From Opisthocomus hoazin (Eukaryota; Chordata; Aves; Opisthocomiformes; Opisthocomidae): a stretch of DNA of 64,000 nucleotides. This document shows, in pieces, positions 1-12,225 of the stretch. Location: the NCBI RefSeq assembly GCF_030867145.1, contig NC_134443.1, positions 3,162,001 to 3,226,000 on the forward strand, in the 5' to 3' direction. Each line of letters starts with the position of its first letter. The first letter of the stretch is position 1. Position numbers and translations under genes: made by a program. The notes under the pieces are model-generated. The model was not told the origin of the DNA, ran no database searches, and saw only the letters and a list, made by a program, of their open reading frames with translations.

Positions 1-3000
1 ATGAAATGTATTACTTACACTTTACATTGCTTCCTTCCATTCCTCAGCCTCATTAAATACGTGCTGCATCATACTGCAAGTCTACCTGTATTTCTTCCTT
101 CTCCCAGCCCCTTTTCCAGCTTGTGTGTGGTGAAATATGTCCCTTTTTGAGTCATCAGTTCCAGAAAACACTGTAAAAACAACTTCATGTCAATTGCCAG
201 AGAAGGAGACAGATCTCAGTTGTGGAAAATTTTTTTCTTTTTTTACATGGTAAATCCAGCCTGAGACAATTTATCAAAGGCTAGGAAGAGATGAAGTTCA
301 CCTACAATGGGTGTTCCTCCTGCTGTTGCAGAAGTAGGAAAGCTTAAAGTAAGGGATTTGCTTCTGTTTACACTTTGAAGGCCCTTTACTTACTGTATAT
401 GGAGGGGAAAAGGCCCTTTAACTATTTTAATCTTGCTCTTTTATGAGACAATGTTTGTTTTGAGAGGAATATCTTTGAAGTGGGATGAGGATGGGACAAT
501 AAACTGATTTGAGAAGGGGGATTAACTGCCCTTCAAAGAGAAGTGGAATAGCCCAACTTCAGGGAAAAGCTCACTGAGGAGAATACTGTTTCTGCTTATG
601 CTTCTGTAGATGTAATAGAAAAGAGCACCTATACAGAAAAGAGGACAGAGGGGTGCAGCAAGAAAATCTACAGGGGTGTGAGGAACACTAGAAAATATAG
701 GAATAAACCTTTTTCTGAAACTCTGCCTCTGCTCATCTGTTCTCATCTTGCTGCACAAATAGGATACACTTGCTATTACCTGGGCAACCTGGAAGAAGAT
801 TGTGGCTTTGTTTACCCTACCTATGGTACTTAGGAAGATGCCTTTAAAAGAAGGGAGAGATTGTGCTTATCCTGAGCACAGCTGAGCTCCCTCAGCGCAG
901 CGGCGGTAGGAGAGAGGCAGCAAGCTGGTACAGCCCTTTGAATGCAGCCCAGAGCTTGCTGAGGGGTGCAGCTCCTCTCGGCAGCTGAGAGCAGACCCTG
1001 GTAAGTCTTGGAGGGGAGGAAGAGCAGGCTTTGTGGTGGTTTTGTAAGGGAATTGGCCTTTTGAAATTGCTGGCATGGGAAGAACTTTTGGGAGAAAGAG
1101 ATTAAAAGATTTTGAGTTCTAACCCCTTCTCAGGATGCCTTAATAAACTGACCTGCTGTGCTTATTAGATGTGAGCTTTGCCGTGTGTTATTTTGTTCTA
1201 CCTTGATCATCTGCGTTGTAATAAAAGCAGTGTTTAAAGATTGGGAGCTTTGGTCCCCAAAGGAAGGAGGTTTGAAAAGTTCTGCCTGAAGGCTCTGGAT
1301 GATTCAGTGTCCTGTCAGCTGATACAGCTCACAGCCTGATATCTGCGAAATTTCTTTCTTGGAGTCTTTGTCTAAGTCTGTACAGACAGATGCTGAACTG
1401 TAATTAAAGCCAGGGAAAGAAGCTGACAAAATTATGTTGACTGCAGTCATTAGTGGAGCTAAATTAAAGGAGGTACATCAATTCCATGAAAGAATTAATA
1501 ATATCAAGGAGTAGGTTTTATTAGTGCCCAACAGAAGAGAATGGAAAGTTAGCAGTTTGATATTCAAATACAGCAGACGGCTGGTCTGAGGTAAATGTGT
1601 AATGTATTTTTTGCCATCTCAACTGAAGCTATTGCTTGATCAAAGGGGATGCATACCAAAGAAGTCGTCATCCATGTGCAATTGTTGCAAAATAGCTTTT
1701 TCTTATGGAGGTCAATCTGCATCTCTACCACAGCAGAGAAGTTACTGTTCCAGAGTATTGGTGTGGCTGGAAAGAGTTATGGCTGAGGCACTACAGTGAA
1801 GCTTCTTTAACATATGCAGGTGGACAGAAAACGACATTTCTCATGACAAAGTATATCTTCCTACTCTTGCAATCCCCCCTGCAATTCTCTATTAAGCTTT
1901 CTTCTAATCAACTGCACCAAACCTTTCCTCAGAGGTAACCTCTGTGCATGCACACTCTTTTCCAAAGTCAGGAACTTTCCTTCAAACATTCAGAAATTGT
2001 AGCAGAAAGGTCTGGTGGGCAGCTCACTTCTTGAAAACAAAAAGCAAAAACAATCCTCAAGCATCATTTTCCCCGTTTGTGCCTGTTCCAGACTTCTGCC
2101 TTTGGGTTAAAACTTTTCACAGCAACAAGCATAGCACAGTCCCAAAGTAAAAAGTTTCTCTGGTTTTGTAGTGAATCAGAAAGTGTTTTATTCACCTCTG
2201 CAGAACATGAGCTAGATTAGCAAGTTACAGAGCAAATTTTCTAGTCAAGATGAGCTCAGGTGCTGCCTCTCAAGTTTTTGTTGTGTTTGCTTTGGAAATG
2301 TCATACTGCTTTAGACTGGGGTCTGCATAATCCAGCAGCATGTGTGCAATAACCCATAGTACTAGGCAATAAAAGAGCAGCATGAAAACCAGTGTACGGT
2401 GGAGTGCACGTGGTCTGAACAAAAGAGCTGTCTGCATCTTCTCTTCCTCAGTTTATAAACTTGCATCTGTTAATATCTATCTCTGAATAGCTGGAACAAG
2501 CTGGTCCCATAGAAAAAAGAATCAAGTGAGCTGTTTTTGCAGGACAGTAAGTATTTGCTACTGCTGTCAGTGAAAACGTATTTCAGTATCATATTTTGTA
2601 AAGCTAAAACCAGAATTGCAGCGTCTGCTGTGCATACAGGGATAAGGGAAGAGGCAGGCAGGCTCTGAAGAGCAAGAGCCTTTGTAGCTTTCTCAGGCTG
2701 CCTGGAGGATCTGGGACATTCTTACACATTTACTAGCTTGTCCCTGCATTATTTCTTTTTTCTTTTGCATATGGCTGGGTTCCCATTAGTGAAATTGTTT
2801 TGTTTACTGTTAGTGTTTATTGCCTGGACTTATCCTGGCATTGGATGAAAACAACGATCCATGGTGTCTCTTTCATCTTTTTGGTTTGCATCCATTAAAT
2901 ATGCCTGGCTCCATTACACGGACTCCACCTTCCCAAAAGGTGGATGAGTCAAAATTCCATTTGGTTGGGAGTTCTGTCTGCTCTTTAGCATTTTGGTCAC

Positions 3001-4973
3001 ACTGGTCCATGGGAGTACCACCCGCTGTCACAGCAAGAGCTTTTAATTAAAGTTCTGAGTGTGCAATTTCATCCCTGATAAGTGACTGTAAGATTTAGAA
3101 TCACTACCTCTTGTAATATCCCAAAACTTTCAGCTCCTGGGATGAGCAGATGGAGCCAGCCAGGCCAACTAGACATCTGATCACCTTCAGGAGAGGACTT
3201 CTGATTCTTTTTGTAATCACTATACCTTTGATGAATTTGTTTTCAAAGCCACCTGTTTCTCTTATGGTAGATAAATAGTTCTTGCTATAAATTAGTGTTT
3301 TTTAACATTTTGATGCAGCAGTAGTGTGTCTCTGTGTGTGCATTGGTAAGAGCGTTGGGGAAAGACTGGTAAATCTCAAGGGATAGGGGAGCATCCGTCA
3401 GTAGTGTCACTGATGGGAGTCATCACATACCTAAGGACATACAGTGACTGATGGTTAGAATGGGATTTTTAACCTGTGATTTTGTGCAAATACTTGCTTG
3501 TATTTTAAGTAAAAACTGGAAGGACTCCAGTTTATGACACCACACATTGTGAGGAAGTTAAATTCGTTAGTAATCCTGGTCACAAATTTTAAATGCTGAT
3601 CATGTTCAAATAGTGTCACATACCTTCACATTTTCTGATCATGCATTATTTGCATGTCTGAGCCATTGATGAAAATATGTTGTAAACTTTGAAGACTTTT
3701 CTTCTTCAGAACTGTGCAATCAACATTTACTTCCTAGGAGATCTTTGTGAAGACGCTCAGTTAAGAGGTAATTTGCATGTCTCCAGCTAAGTGATTTAAA
3801 CATTAGAAGAGAAGAGATTGGAATACTGATCCTTGCCCTAAAGTCTGCTTATGCATTGTATGCAATTACTTTTTAATCTAGAAATTATCTTTGAAAAAGA
3901 AATTGAATTGTTGCATATTGCAATGTTCTTTAAGACCATGCAAAATGAAGACAACGTTATTTGCTTTCAAAAAAGGGAAAGAAGAATATTACAAACTTCT
4001 GTAAGTAGCTACCATTAATTTGGAGTATAATTTTTTATGATAGTGCAAGACACAGTCAGGGAAAATAATAATTTAATGGCAAATGTAAAACTTTTAGGCG
4101 ACTTTAATGATCCCATAGGTAGGCTTGTGCCAGACTTTGAGTACCAATGTCTCTGACTAGCCTAAAATTCAAATACATCTACAATCTGACCTGAATTGTT
4201 TTCCTGGCGTTTGATGTAGGAAGAAAGCTGAAACTGCAGACTCCTTAGATGAAGGACTTTCACACTCAGTTCCCAAATTGAAGAACTATGTCTCAAATGC
4301 CTTCATGGAAGTGTGGTAGTTTAGTATTAAATGAATAGATCAGACTGCTGATACTCTTTCATCCTGTCTTCTGAGTCAAGAATGTAAAACATGGTCCCTC
4401 CAATAATCTATTTCCCAGTAGCTACCTCTGAGACGGGTAAAGTGCAATTAGCTCTGAAAAGTGCTTTCTGTAACAGTATTATTTTTTGAATCTGTCTGGA
4501 TGTTTGAGAGGAATTTGGCAAACCTACAGTCTGATTCGGAGTCAGAAACAGTAACTTCAGGCTGTTTGGACTGAGATGTGTCAAAAACTTGTGCTCTTCA
4601 TGGAGAGAGAAGGGGGATTTCACAGGGGAGTTCACATACGTCTTTCCTAATACATGTATTCATCTGCGTCAAATGACGTACATTGCATACATTGTCCTTA
4701 GGATGCAGAATAATGTCTTTAGTAACTCAGATGAATCACTTGATGTGACCAGGAATTAAATGGGCTCATAAGATTTTCAGATAAAAGAAATCTCTATAGT
4801 GGAATGCATACGTTATGGTAAGGAAATTAAACGAAGGCAATAAATACAAACAGTGAGGAAAAAGTAAATCATCAGCTGGGAATATTATGCATACAAGAAG
4901 TCTTTAGTAATTGGCTGCTAAATAGCTACATGCACAAAGTACGTCTCAGATCCTCAGGCACTCTAAGACACAG
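1..4973. other. AT-rich intergenic region, no recognisable gene
   Basis: No reading frame here has the beta-keratin core or any other composition I recognise; the open frames are short (90 residues or fewer) and look random. The only local oddity is a GC-richer patch at about 880-1020 that ends in a good splice donor and is listed separately. Confidence 0.6.
843..1000 (+). other. possible orphan promoter and non-coding first exon
   Basis: A TATA-like TTTAAAAG at 843-850 is followed by a GC-rich stretch ending in a consensus donor, CTG|GTAAGTC, at 1000/1001. This matches the layout of the beta-keratin first exons in this window, but no keratin coding exon follows before gene 1 at 5872, which has its own promoter at 4974. 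It could be an alternative first exon of gene 1, the remnant of a lost gene, or chance. Confidence 0.2.
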
Positions 4974-4980
4974 TATAAAA
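4974..4980 (+). promoter_or_regulatory. TATA box of the feather-type gene
   Basis: TATAAAA lies 58 bp before a donor (AAAGG|GTAAGTC, exon end 5038). Transcription should start near 5004, giving a non-coding exon 1 of about 35 bp. The exon 1 end resembles the first exons of gene 2 and the G copies (CTTGG-GAA-AGG|GTAAGT). Confidence 0.8.
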
Positions 4981-5871
4981 GCCAGCACAGTGAGAGCTGC
5001 TGCCATCCACTTCTGCTTGATTCTCCTTGGTGAAAAGGGTAAGTCAGAATCTGCTCACCATCTTTCAGTGCCCTGAATTGTTGCCTGCATTGTATTTTAT
5101 TTTTATGCTTTCTTGTCTATAGCAATCTAAGGTTTATGCTCTTTACCAGTGTGTGTGGGAGACCTGCAAGCAGCTCTTTCTCTAAAAGAGGGTAGCTCTT
5201 CTTTGAAGGGTGGCATTTGCTGGACACAGGATATCAGTCTCATTTTCCCTTTGTGTCACCGGATCGTTCAGTTCCAAGATGTTCAAATCTCTGCATGTGA
5301 ATTGCTCAGCAACTAGAAGTGGATGTGGAGAACCTGTACAGTGATTTGTGGCTTTCTCAGAGCTTTTTCTATATAAACAAGTAAGTGGGCTCAAATTTTC
5401 AAAAGTGTGCTGAGCAATATTGAAAGTATATCCCTTCTTGCACCACGATACCATGAAAATAATCCTTCTCTGCTCCTAAGCACTTTGGGACCAGGAATTT
5501 TGATTCATCTCCTTCTAAAATGCTCTGAATACTCTGGTGCTACAATTCCATTGCAGTCCCTCAGTAATCTGTAACTGTTGCAGGGCTGCACATATTCTGG
5601 AGGACTGTTGTGGGAAATGAGCTATCAAAGACTGCTCAGGAGCAGGCAGAGCTACCCCTTGAGCTGTCTTCTGTAGTGTAGAGGAGTTTGAGTTTCTTTG
5701 CAGTCTCCTTTCAACCTAAGACTAACACATTACTTCATTCTCGACGTGGTCTCCAGTTAGTTTCTTGCATTCTCCATCATCTTAGCAGCTTAATTACATG
5801 ACTATAATTACAACTTACTCCATGTGTTTACTTCCTTCCCTGTATTTCAGACTTAGTTCCATCCTGCAGAC

Positions 5872-6204
5872 ATGTCTTGCTATGATCTGTGTCCTCCCAC
5901 CACCTGTGGTCCAACTCCGCTGGCGAATAGCTGCAATGAGCCCTGCGTCAGGCAGTGCCAGGACTCGACATACGTGATCCAGCCCTCTCCTGTGGTGGTG
6001 ACCCTGCCCGGCCCAATCCTCAGCTCCTTCCCACAAAATACCACGGTGGGATCCTCAGCATCTGCAGCTGTAGGGGATGCTCTCAACACCGCGGGGGTCC
6101 CTATCTCCTCTGGCAGCTCCTTGGGACTCGGGAGCCTTGGATATTCAGGTCTAGGTGGCCTTTCTGGGAGGTCCTACCGTCGTTACAACCGGTGTGGGCC
6201 ATGA
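5872..6204 (+). CDS. feather-type beta-keratin (corneous beta-protein)
   Basis: Encodes 110 residues of a structural protein that polymerises into the 3-4 nm beta-filaments of hard avian epidermis. The N-terminal block with Cys 3 and 7, then [10 protein letters not shown], precedes the hydrophobic filament core [15 protein letters not shown], which forms the beta-sheets. The segment [17 protein letters not shown] after the core is the feather-keratin hallmark, so I assign the feather or feather-like subtype. Exon 1 is non-coding (about 5004-5038), the intron is 5039-5850 (TATTTCAG acceptor), and the ATG lies 22 bp into exon 2. ATTAAA at 6531-6536 is the likely polyadenylation signal. The protein ends in RCGP. 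The usual final Cys is missing because the codon expected to be TGC is TGA, followed at once by TAA, the likely older stop. The gene looks intact otherwise. Confidence 0.93.
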   Translation: MSCYDLCPPTTCGPTPLANSCNEPCVRQCQDSTYVIQPSPVVVTLPGPILSSFPQNTTVGSSASAAVGDALNTAGVPISSGSSLGLGSLGYSGLGGLSGRSYRRYNRCGP

Positions 6205-6536
6205 TAAAGCCTTGGGGAAAAACCACAAAGGAACAACCAGAAGCTTACAAGCGTGACCCGGATGCAGGACTGAGTTCATGACCATGGCCATATGTTTGCT
6301 GACCACCCTCAGCTTTTCCCTAAGCTAATGGGACTGCAGGAGCTTGGCACTTCTGATTTAATGCCTTTCTGTGTTATCAACGAGGTGAAAAATGTAACTT
6401 TTATTGTTGCATGTAGGAGCTGGGTGTCCAGCTGTAAAGCATTGCCTTGAAATGGATGATTAGTTTTATCCATACTCAACCCTACTGCTTTCTTATGCTG
6501 TACATATTTTTAAGATTCTAATTCTCACTTATTAAA

Positions 6537-7335
6537 TTTATGACGCATCATCATATGTCTCTTGCAATGTTCTTCCTCTCTTTTCCTCTTTGGAGCCTTC
6601 TCGGGGAGAAATTGTCCTGTGCTTAAATTGTCCGTGTGAGGCAGATCTTCATTTAAATCATACCACAGCAATTAGTAGGGAGGTAATCATAGATAAATGT
6701 GAGCAATGAGTAATACTCCCTTTTTGATTGGGTATGTTTTCCCTTAGTCAGCACTTCTTTAAGTACAATATGAAATAATCATTCCTGGATAACAATCAAT
6801 GGGGGAAAAGAGGTGGGAAACCTAATGCTGTCTTACAGGCAACATATAATTTCATTTATTTGGAGCTCAAAAATCCCAGCAATCTCTGGTATAATTTTCA
6901 TACTCACATTTTAGATTATGAAGAAGATTTTGCCTTCAGCAAAGAATGGCTGTAAATATCAGGAAGAACATTTAAATATCAACACTTTAAAAAAAAATGA
7001 CGTATGATCCCTCATTTGTTGGCTTGCTCATTTAGGAATGCTGCAATAAGTGGTAAGTAGTTATTAAATTATGTGGTGATCTGGGGGCCTTTGGGGTGTC
7101 GCCAGAAATCCACAGAGCAATAGCAACTACCCTGCCAGTTCTGAACCTTGGGGAAGATAATGGCTGCTAAATTGTTAAGCAAACATTCGTGAAAACAATG
7201 CTGTTGGTGTCTTAAAGATCCCAATTAAACTTTCATTCCACATTTTAAAGAGAGGCTGAGCAGGGCAGATGGTTTGAGAAGTTTACTCAGCACACCAGGA
7301 AGCGTTGCTCCTGGAGGAGGCTACAGGACGAACGA
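6537..7335. other. tail-to-tail spacer between genes 1 and 2
   Basis: AT-rich DNA between two convergent genes. I see no coding sequence, repeat or RNA gene in it. Confidence 0.6.
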
Positions 7336-8488
7336 AAACCAGAGAGGCTCTTGTGCAACACCACCGGGTTTTAATGTGAAAGAGAAGTATACCAGCCAAT
7401 TACAGAAAGAGAAAGTGATACAAGGGGAAGAGTGTGATGCAGGTATCACGCTCTGGCACCAGTGCCCCTTGCGGGACCCAGGGGACAGCCGAGGTGAAGG
7501 AGGGATGCAGGGGATACCGCGGCTGAGCTGTGCAGCCAGGGCACGCTGTGGAACAGGGTAGTTGGCTGCTGGGCACACACAGCCTCCTCCTCTCCCCGTG
7601 CCAGGCAAGCTCATACGTGCTGCTGGTCCCCATAGCTCATGCTCCATGTGCTCATGTCGTGGTCCTTGCTTCAGGGCTCTTGCTGGTTCTGAGCACCTTC
7701 CTGGAGGCTTTAGAAAGCCCCATAGCTCCCACGGCGGGACCTCCCCACCTCTGGGCACCAGGGAGGTAATACCCTGTGCCACAGGAGGAGAAGCCAGAGC
7801 TGTAGGACCTCCCGCAGTTGCTAAAGCTGCTGGACCCCTGTTGGCCCCCATAGCCCAGAGAACCCCTGTAGCCCAGCTCATCTCCATAACCGAGAATATG
7901 GCTATACCCAAGTGAGCCCCTGTAGCCTCCACAGTCCCCCAGACCAAAGGAGCTCCCATAACCCCGGCAGCCCCCAGAACCAGAGGAACTCCCCAAGCCC
8001 AGGGAGCTCCCATAGCCCCCCAGAGCATAGGAACTCAAATAGCCCCGGTACCCCCCAGAGCCAGAGGAACCCTCCAAGCCCAGGGATCTCCTGTAACTCC
8101 CATAGCCCAGGGAACTTCTGTAACTCCCATAGCCTCCCAAACCAAAGAGGCCCCCAAACCTCCGTGAGCTCCCATAGCCTCCCAACCCCAAGGAGCCACC
8201 ACAGCCCTGGGGGCTGTGGGAACCAAAGGTATTCCCCAGCCAGGCTGGGCCTGACGATTTCACAATGCTCCCCTGCGGAAAAGAGCTGAGTATGGGGCCC
8301 GGGACTGTCACCACAGCTGGTGGGGGGAAGATCACTGCTCTGGAGTCAGGGCATTGCTGCACACATGGCTCATTGTAGCTCTTGGCAATTGGCTGAGGGC
8401 AGGTCACCTCACGGGGTCGGTAGGACTCGTTGTAGCAAGACATCCTTTGTGTGACAGCTGGGAGTCTGCAATGCACAGCAGTAAGGAG
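7336..8488 (-). repeat. inverted-repeat arm shared with 12226-13324
   Basis: This arm contains the last 22 bp of the intron, all of exon 2 and the polyadenylation signal of gene 2. It aligns to the arm at 12226-13324 in opposite orientation. The length difference, 54 bp, equals the 18 extra codons of gene 2. Outside the arms the two loci do not match by eye, including the first exons and promoters. Confidence 0.85.
7652..8443 (-). CDS. scale-like glycine-rich beta-keratin, long form
   Basis: Encodes 263 residues. Residues 1-35 hold a divergent N-terminus ([10 protein letters not shown]) with [11 protein letters not shown], residues about 40-60 the filament core ([15 protein letters not shown]), and about 84-228 a Gly/Ser/Tyr-rich region built of GYGSS, GLGG and GSGGCRGYG repeats, as in scale keratins. 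The last 22 residues are rich in Ser, Lys, Arg and Thr and lack the usual GPC ending. An in-frame ATG 33 bp upstream (8476) lies in the intron, so the start at MSCYN is chosen. Exon 1 is about 9180-9143, the intron 9142-8466, and ATTAAA on the minus strand is at 7375-7370. It differs from gene 3 mainly by two extra 9-residue repeat insertions. Subtype name is moderate confidence; a beta-keratin-related protein is the alternative. Confidence 0.88.
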   Translation of the reverse strand: MSCYNESYRPREVTCPQPIAKSYNEPCVQQCPDSRAVIFPPPAVVTVPGPILSSFPQGSIVKSSGPAWLGNTFGSHSPQGCGGSLGLGGYGSSRRFGGLFGLGGYGSYRSSLGYGSYRRSLGLEGSSGSGGYRGYLSSYALGGYGSSLGLGSSSGSGGCRGYGSSFGLGDCGGYRGSLGYSHILGYGDELGYRGSLGYGGQQGSSSFSNCGRSYSSGFSSCGTGYYLPGAQRWGGPAVGAMGLSKASRKVLRTSKSPEARTTT

Positions 8489-9204
8489 ATTTTGGATACA
8501 AAAATTTTCATCTGACTCTAGATGCCTGTGCTTGCTTTATAGTTAGAGGCAATCGTGACAGCCTAGAGTTCATTACCTTGCAAGGTATACATACATCTGG
8601 TCATATACATCACATTCTAGATCCTGTTTACTGTCAAGATCCCCTAGATGTCATGCGCAGACGCAGACATCTAGTGTCTTGCATGGTAAACCCCACACTT
8701 GATATCAGTGCTTTTGCTTGTAGCGTGATTAAGCTAATTTATTAAGACCAGCTGAAACAGACTGAAGTTTGATAATGTATTTACTGCAAGCTAAGAAAAG
8801 ACATATCAGATACAGCCAATAATTTCTACAGTTTGTTATTTCTTCTGCTATAGCACTCAACTTCCAAATAGGAGTATTTTCCCTTCTGGGGCAAGCACTG
8901 CCACAAGGTGGTAGATGCTATGATCATTCAGATATTTTTAATTTTCATAATGCATGTAGATCCTGAATTGGAACTGAAATGCCTGGGAAATGGTTATACA
9001 TAGCCTAATAAATCTTCCTATTTTGTTCCAAGGGTGACATCTTCTGACACCCATAGTTCTCCAGATCCATAGCATCACGTAGAATTTAACATCAACAGAA
9101 AAATTCTCGCGTAGGATAGAGGTTGAGCTAAATCAGACTTACCCTGTTCACCAAGAAGAATAAGCCATGTGATGTGGATAGAGAGGCTTTGGAGTGGGGA
9201 CAGC

Positions 9205-9211
9205 TTTTATA
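9205..9211 (-). promoter_or_regulatory. TATA box of gene 2
   Basis: TATAAAA on the minus strand, 62 bp before the donor AACAGG|GTAAGTC (exon end 9143). The end of exon 1 (TTCTTGGTGAACAGG) closely resembles gene 1 and the G copies, but not gene 3. Confidence 0.78.
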
Positions 9212-11575
9212 CAGCTCTCAGACTGCTTACAGATATGAAACACCCTTTGTGCCTCAGGTCCTACATAGTAACAAGACAAGCTTCCTGTTGAGGGATTAAA
9301 TTTTGATTGCTTTGTGCTGCCACTCCCCAGTTTCAACAAGAGGTGTGATACGATGTCAGTACCAACTTGTGGGCATTGGTCTGGTGAATGACGAGATCTT
9401 TCAGACATCTAACTCCCAGCACCAGCATTGGGGCATCTGCTGTTTAATTCCACTTTAAGATAGAAAGTTTGATTTTTAGGGTAGAGAAGTAAGGATCAGT
9501 TAAAGTTGTCTGTCTTTTAACGATAGTGACATTTAAGTGAATACTGTGAAAATACATGCAAGATGGATAAAAACTGGAAGAGAGGTAATAGAAAAAGGGA
9601 GAATTTCAGGTATTTGCATCTGATTCAGAAACATGCATTTGCAGCTCAAATACCATTAATTGCTCCTGAATTATAAGGTGGATTCCGTTGTTCTTTTTAC
9701 TATTGTCTTTGAAATGTCATTGAGGCAGTGACACTTCAGAGCTTTTCCAGATCCTCCTAGGAATGATAAGAGGCTTTACAAACACCCACTAAAAATTAAT
9801 ATTTGATGTGCCGTACTATTGCTATGCACAAACAGGCAACTATCAGCATGCTAATCTTGTGCAAGAGCATCAGTTTAGAGAAGTGTGAATGAAGTGCTGT
9901 ATGTTGTTAGGTACACCATCACGCATAAGAAAGGGGTCATTTAGAGGTGAGAGCAAGCAATCAGGAAAGTGTAAGAGCAGAGATTTTAGGACATCAGTTT
10001 GAGACCCCTTGTTTTTCAGAACATGGAGACATAGTCTGTTAAGCCTGAAAATTCAGATAATTTTTACTGATGCTCTTTTTTCCCTCCCTAGAATTTAAGG
10101 CAACAGACATTTTAGGTATATTAGCAAAATACTGGTTCATTAAGGGAGATGAAGCTACTATCTGTAGTCTGTAGCATGGACGTGTCATAATCTCCCGAAA
10201 CATATTAATACTTAGTAAAATAAAGAACTTGATATCATGAAAGAAAATCAAATCATTGCAAGCATTGAAGTTATAAATCACAGTCCGGTTAGGGTTTCAA
10301 AAGGAGTAACATTGGGTGACATATTTTTAAATTATACTGTTTCATAACAAGAGAGCTTCTAAATCCTGCCCTTCTTCATTTCATTTGGTAATAACAGAAG
10401 CTATAAGCACTAAGTACTAACGAGTGTTTGTGAAGCAGCTGAAAGTCATAATCTTCCAGATGCTTGATGACACTTCAAAGGCACAGTGAGCTTACAGTTT
10501 AGGGGTAATTTATAACCTGTCTTTTGCAATATTGTAAAATTAGAAAACAACAGATTTGCAAATAACTGTATGATGCCACAGACTTATCCCATTAGAATAT
10601 ATCCCTTTTCTAATACTATTTTATTAATTTCCCACTTTGTCATAAGTGGTCAGTACTTCTGGGTGGGGAGAAATAAAATTAGGACTGGTTTTTAATGTAT
10701 TTCTAACTGAACTTCTAGAAGCAGAGATTTCAAATAAAATTTTGAAATGTATGGTATGAACTTTAGGCAGAGACTCTGTCAACAGTTCCGGCTATATCAA
10801 TAAGGCCTTTTCTGCCTCTACAGAGGTGTCACTCAGCCTAGCCATTCCTCTGTTAACCTAGTATCATCTGAATTGTCTCTGTAGACTTCAGCGAAGGATG
10901 TTGGAAGAGATTTCGATAGACGGATGCTAGCTCCACTTGGGTTGTGGTTAATATATCTAATGAAGTTGGGACTGTATCATTCCCCTATATAATTGGACAG
11001 GTGCAGTAAATCAGGCACAGGTCTCCCCGATTGGGTTAATTGCTGGTAACGAGAAAAGCTTAGAGCACTACCTAAAAACTTTACTAGGGCTCACTGCTTT
11101 CACGTTGTTATCAGCAGTAGTGATATTCCATCAGGAATGAGCCTCCCTCTTGTCTGCTCTTTGCTCTGCTGTAGAACAACATTTACAGATCCCCAGCCAA
11201 CTGCGAGGAGAACTTGTGTCCTCTCAGAGCCAAACTTCTAGGTCATGTTGGATGACCTTCACCTGGTTTGTGCACATGGCACCAAAAAAGGCTCCACACC
11301 ACGGAAGTACTACTTTGGACATTAAAATGGGAGTACTGTGACGCACAGCTTGTTCTGGTTTTCAGTCAATGACTGTACTGTAACCCTTCAGCTGCAAGTT
11401 CCCAAAATCCTCTAAAATGACAATCAGAGATGACTGATTGTCATCAGCAGTTGTATCACACCCACTCTAACAGTTGGGAGGGATAGTGCTGAGGTGGTGA
11501 AATTAAAGCTCCCACTATTGGCTTTGTTTTGTAACAAATAAGGACCAGAGGCACGAAGGGTGGCTTAAAGAAGCA
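9212..11575. other. head-to-head spacer between genes 2 and 3
   Basis: AT-rich DNA of 2.4 kb between two divergent promoters. No coding sequence is recognisable. Shared regulatory elements are possible but I could not identify one with confidence. Confidence 0.55.
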
Positions 11576-11582
11576 TATAAAA
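11576..11582 (+). promoter_or_regulatory. TATA box of gene 3
   Basis: TATAAAA followed by an untranslated first exon of about 38 bp ending ACGAG|GTAAGTG (exon end 11643). This promoter and exon do not resemble those of gene 2 although the coding exons are near copies. Confidence 0.78.
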
Positions 11583-12225
11583 GCTCGTCTCACCTGCAGA
11601 CCTTCCATCGACTTCTCTCATTTCAGGCTCTACAGTGAACGAGGTAAGTGTGATTTCACTCATTCTTGCTACTACTATTGGTTTACTTTAACAATGCTTT
11701 TGTTACAGAGATGATTCCTACATGTGTTTTTACAGACTTTTACCTTTTGTGTCCTTCTGAAAATGTGTCTTTGTCCACATGCACTATCAGGAGTTGCTGT
11801 ATTAGGATAGGAAATAGCTCTCCAAGCTATAGAAATATTTCAGGTGACTTTCACCTCATAAAGTGTAAATTAATACATACAATCAGTAAGCCTTTTCTCC
11901 TACTCTTGTTGGCTGCTTTTTCACTGGTTCTTAAACTTTCTGAGTGCATCCTTGCCAGTCCAAGTTGCTACAGATGGATCTATCTGTCTAACTTCTCCAG
12001 TATGGAATTTCTGTTTCATGTCAAATCATTTACAAAGGTGATCATGATGATATAAAAGAAAGGTTTAAGTTTGAGTGGATATAAGAATGAAATTTTTTTC
12101 TTAGCATGTATGAATTTATTTCTTTCCCTGTTAACTACTGGTATTTCAGACACAGAGTCATTGCTGAATAATCTTAGTTCATCTCCTCCCAGCCCAGCCT
12201 TTGTATTTGTTTATTTACATCAAAA

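Noticed and set aside
8444-8476. Start 11 codons upstream for the scale-like genes ([11 protein letters not shown])
   Set aside because: The upstream ATG lies within the intron, before the TTGCAG acceptor, in both copies.
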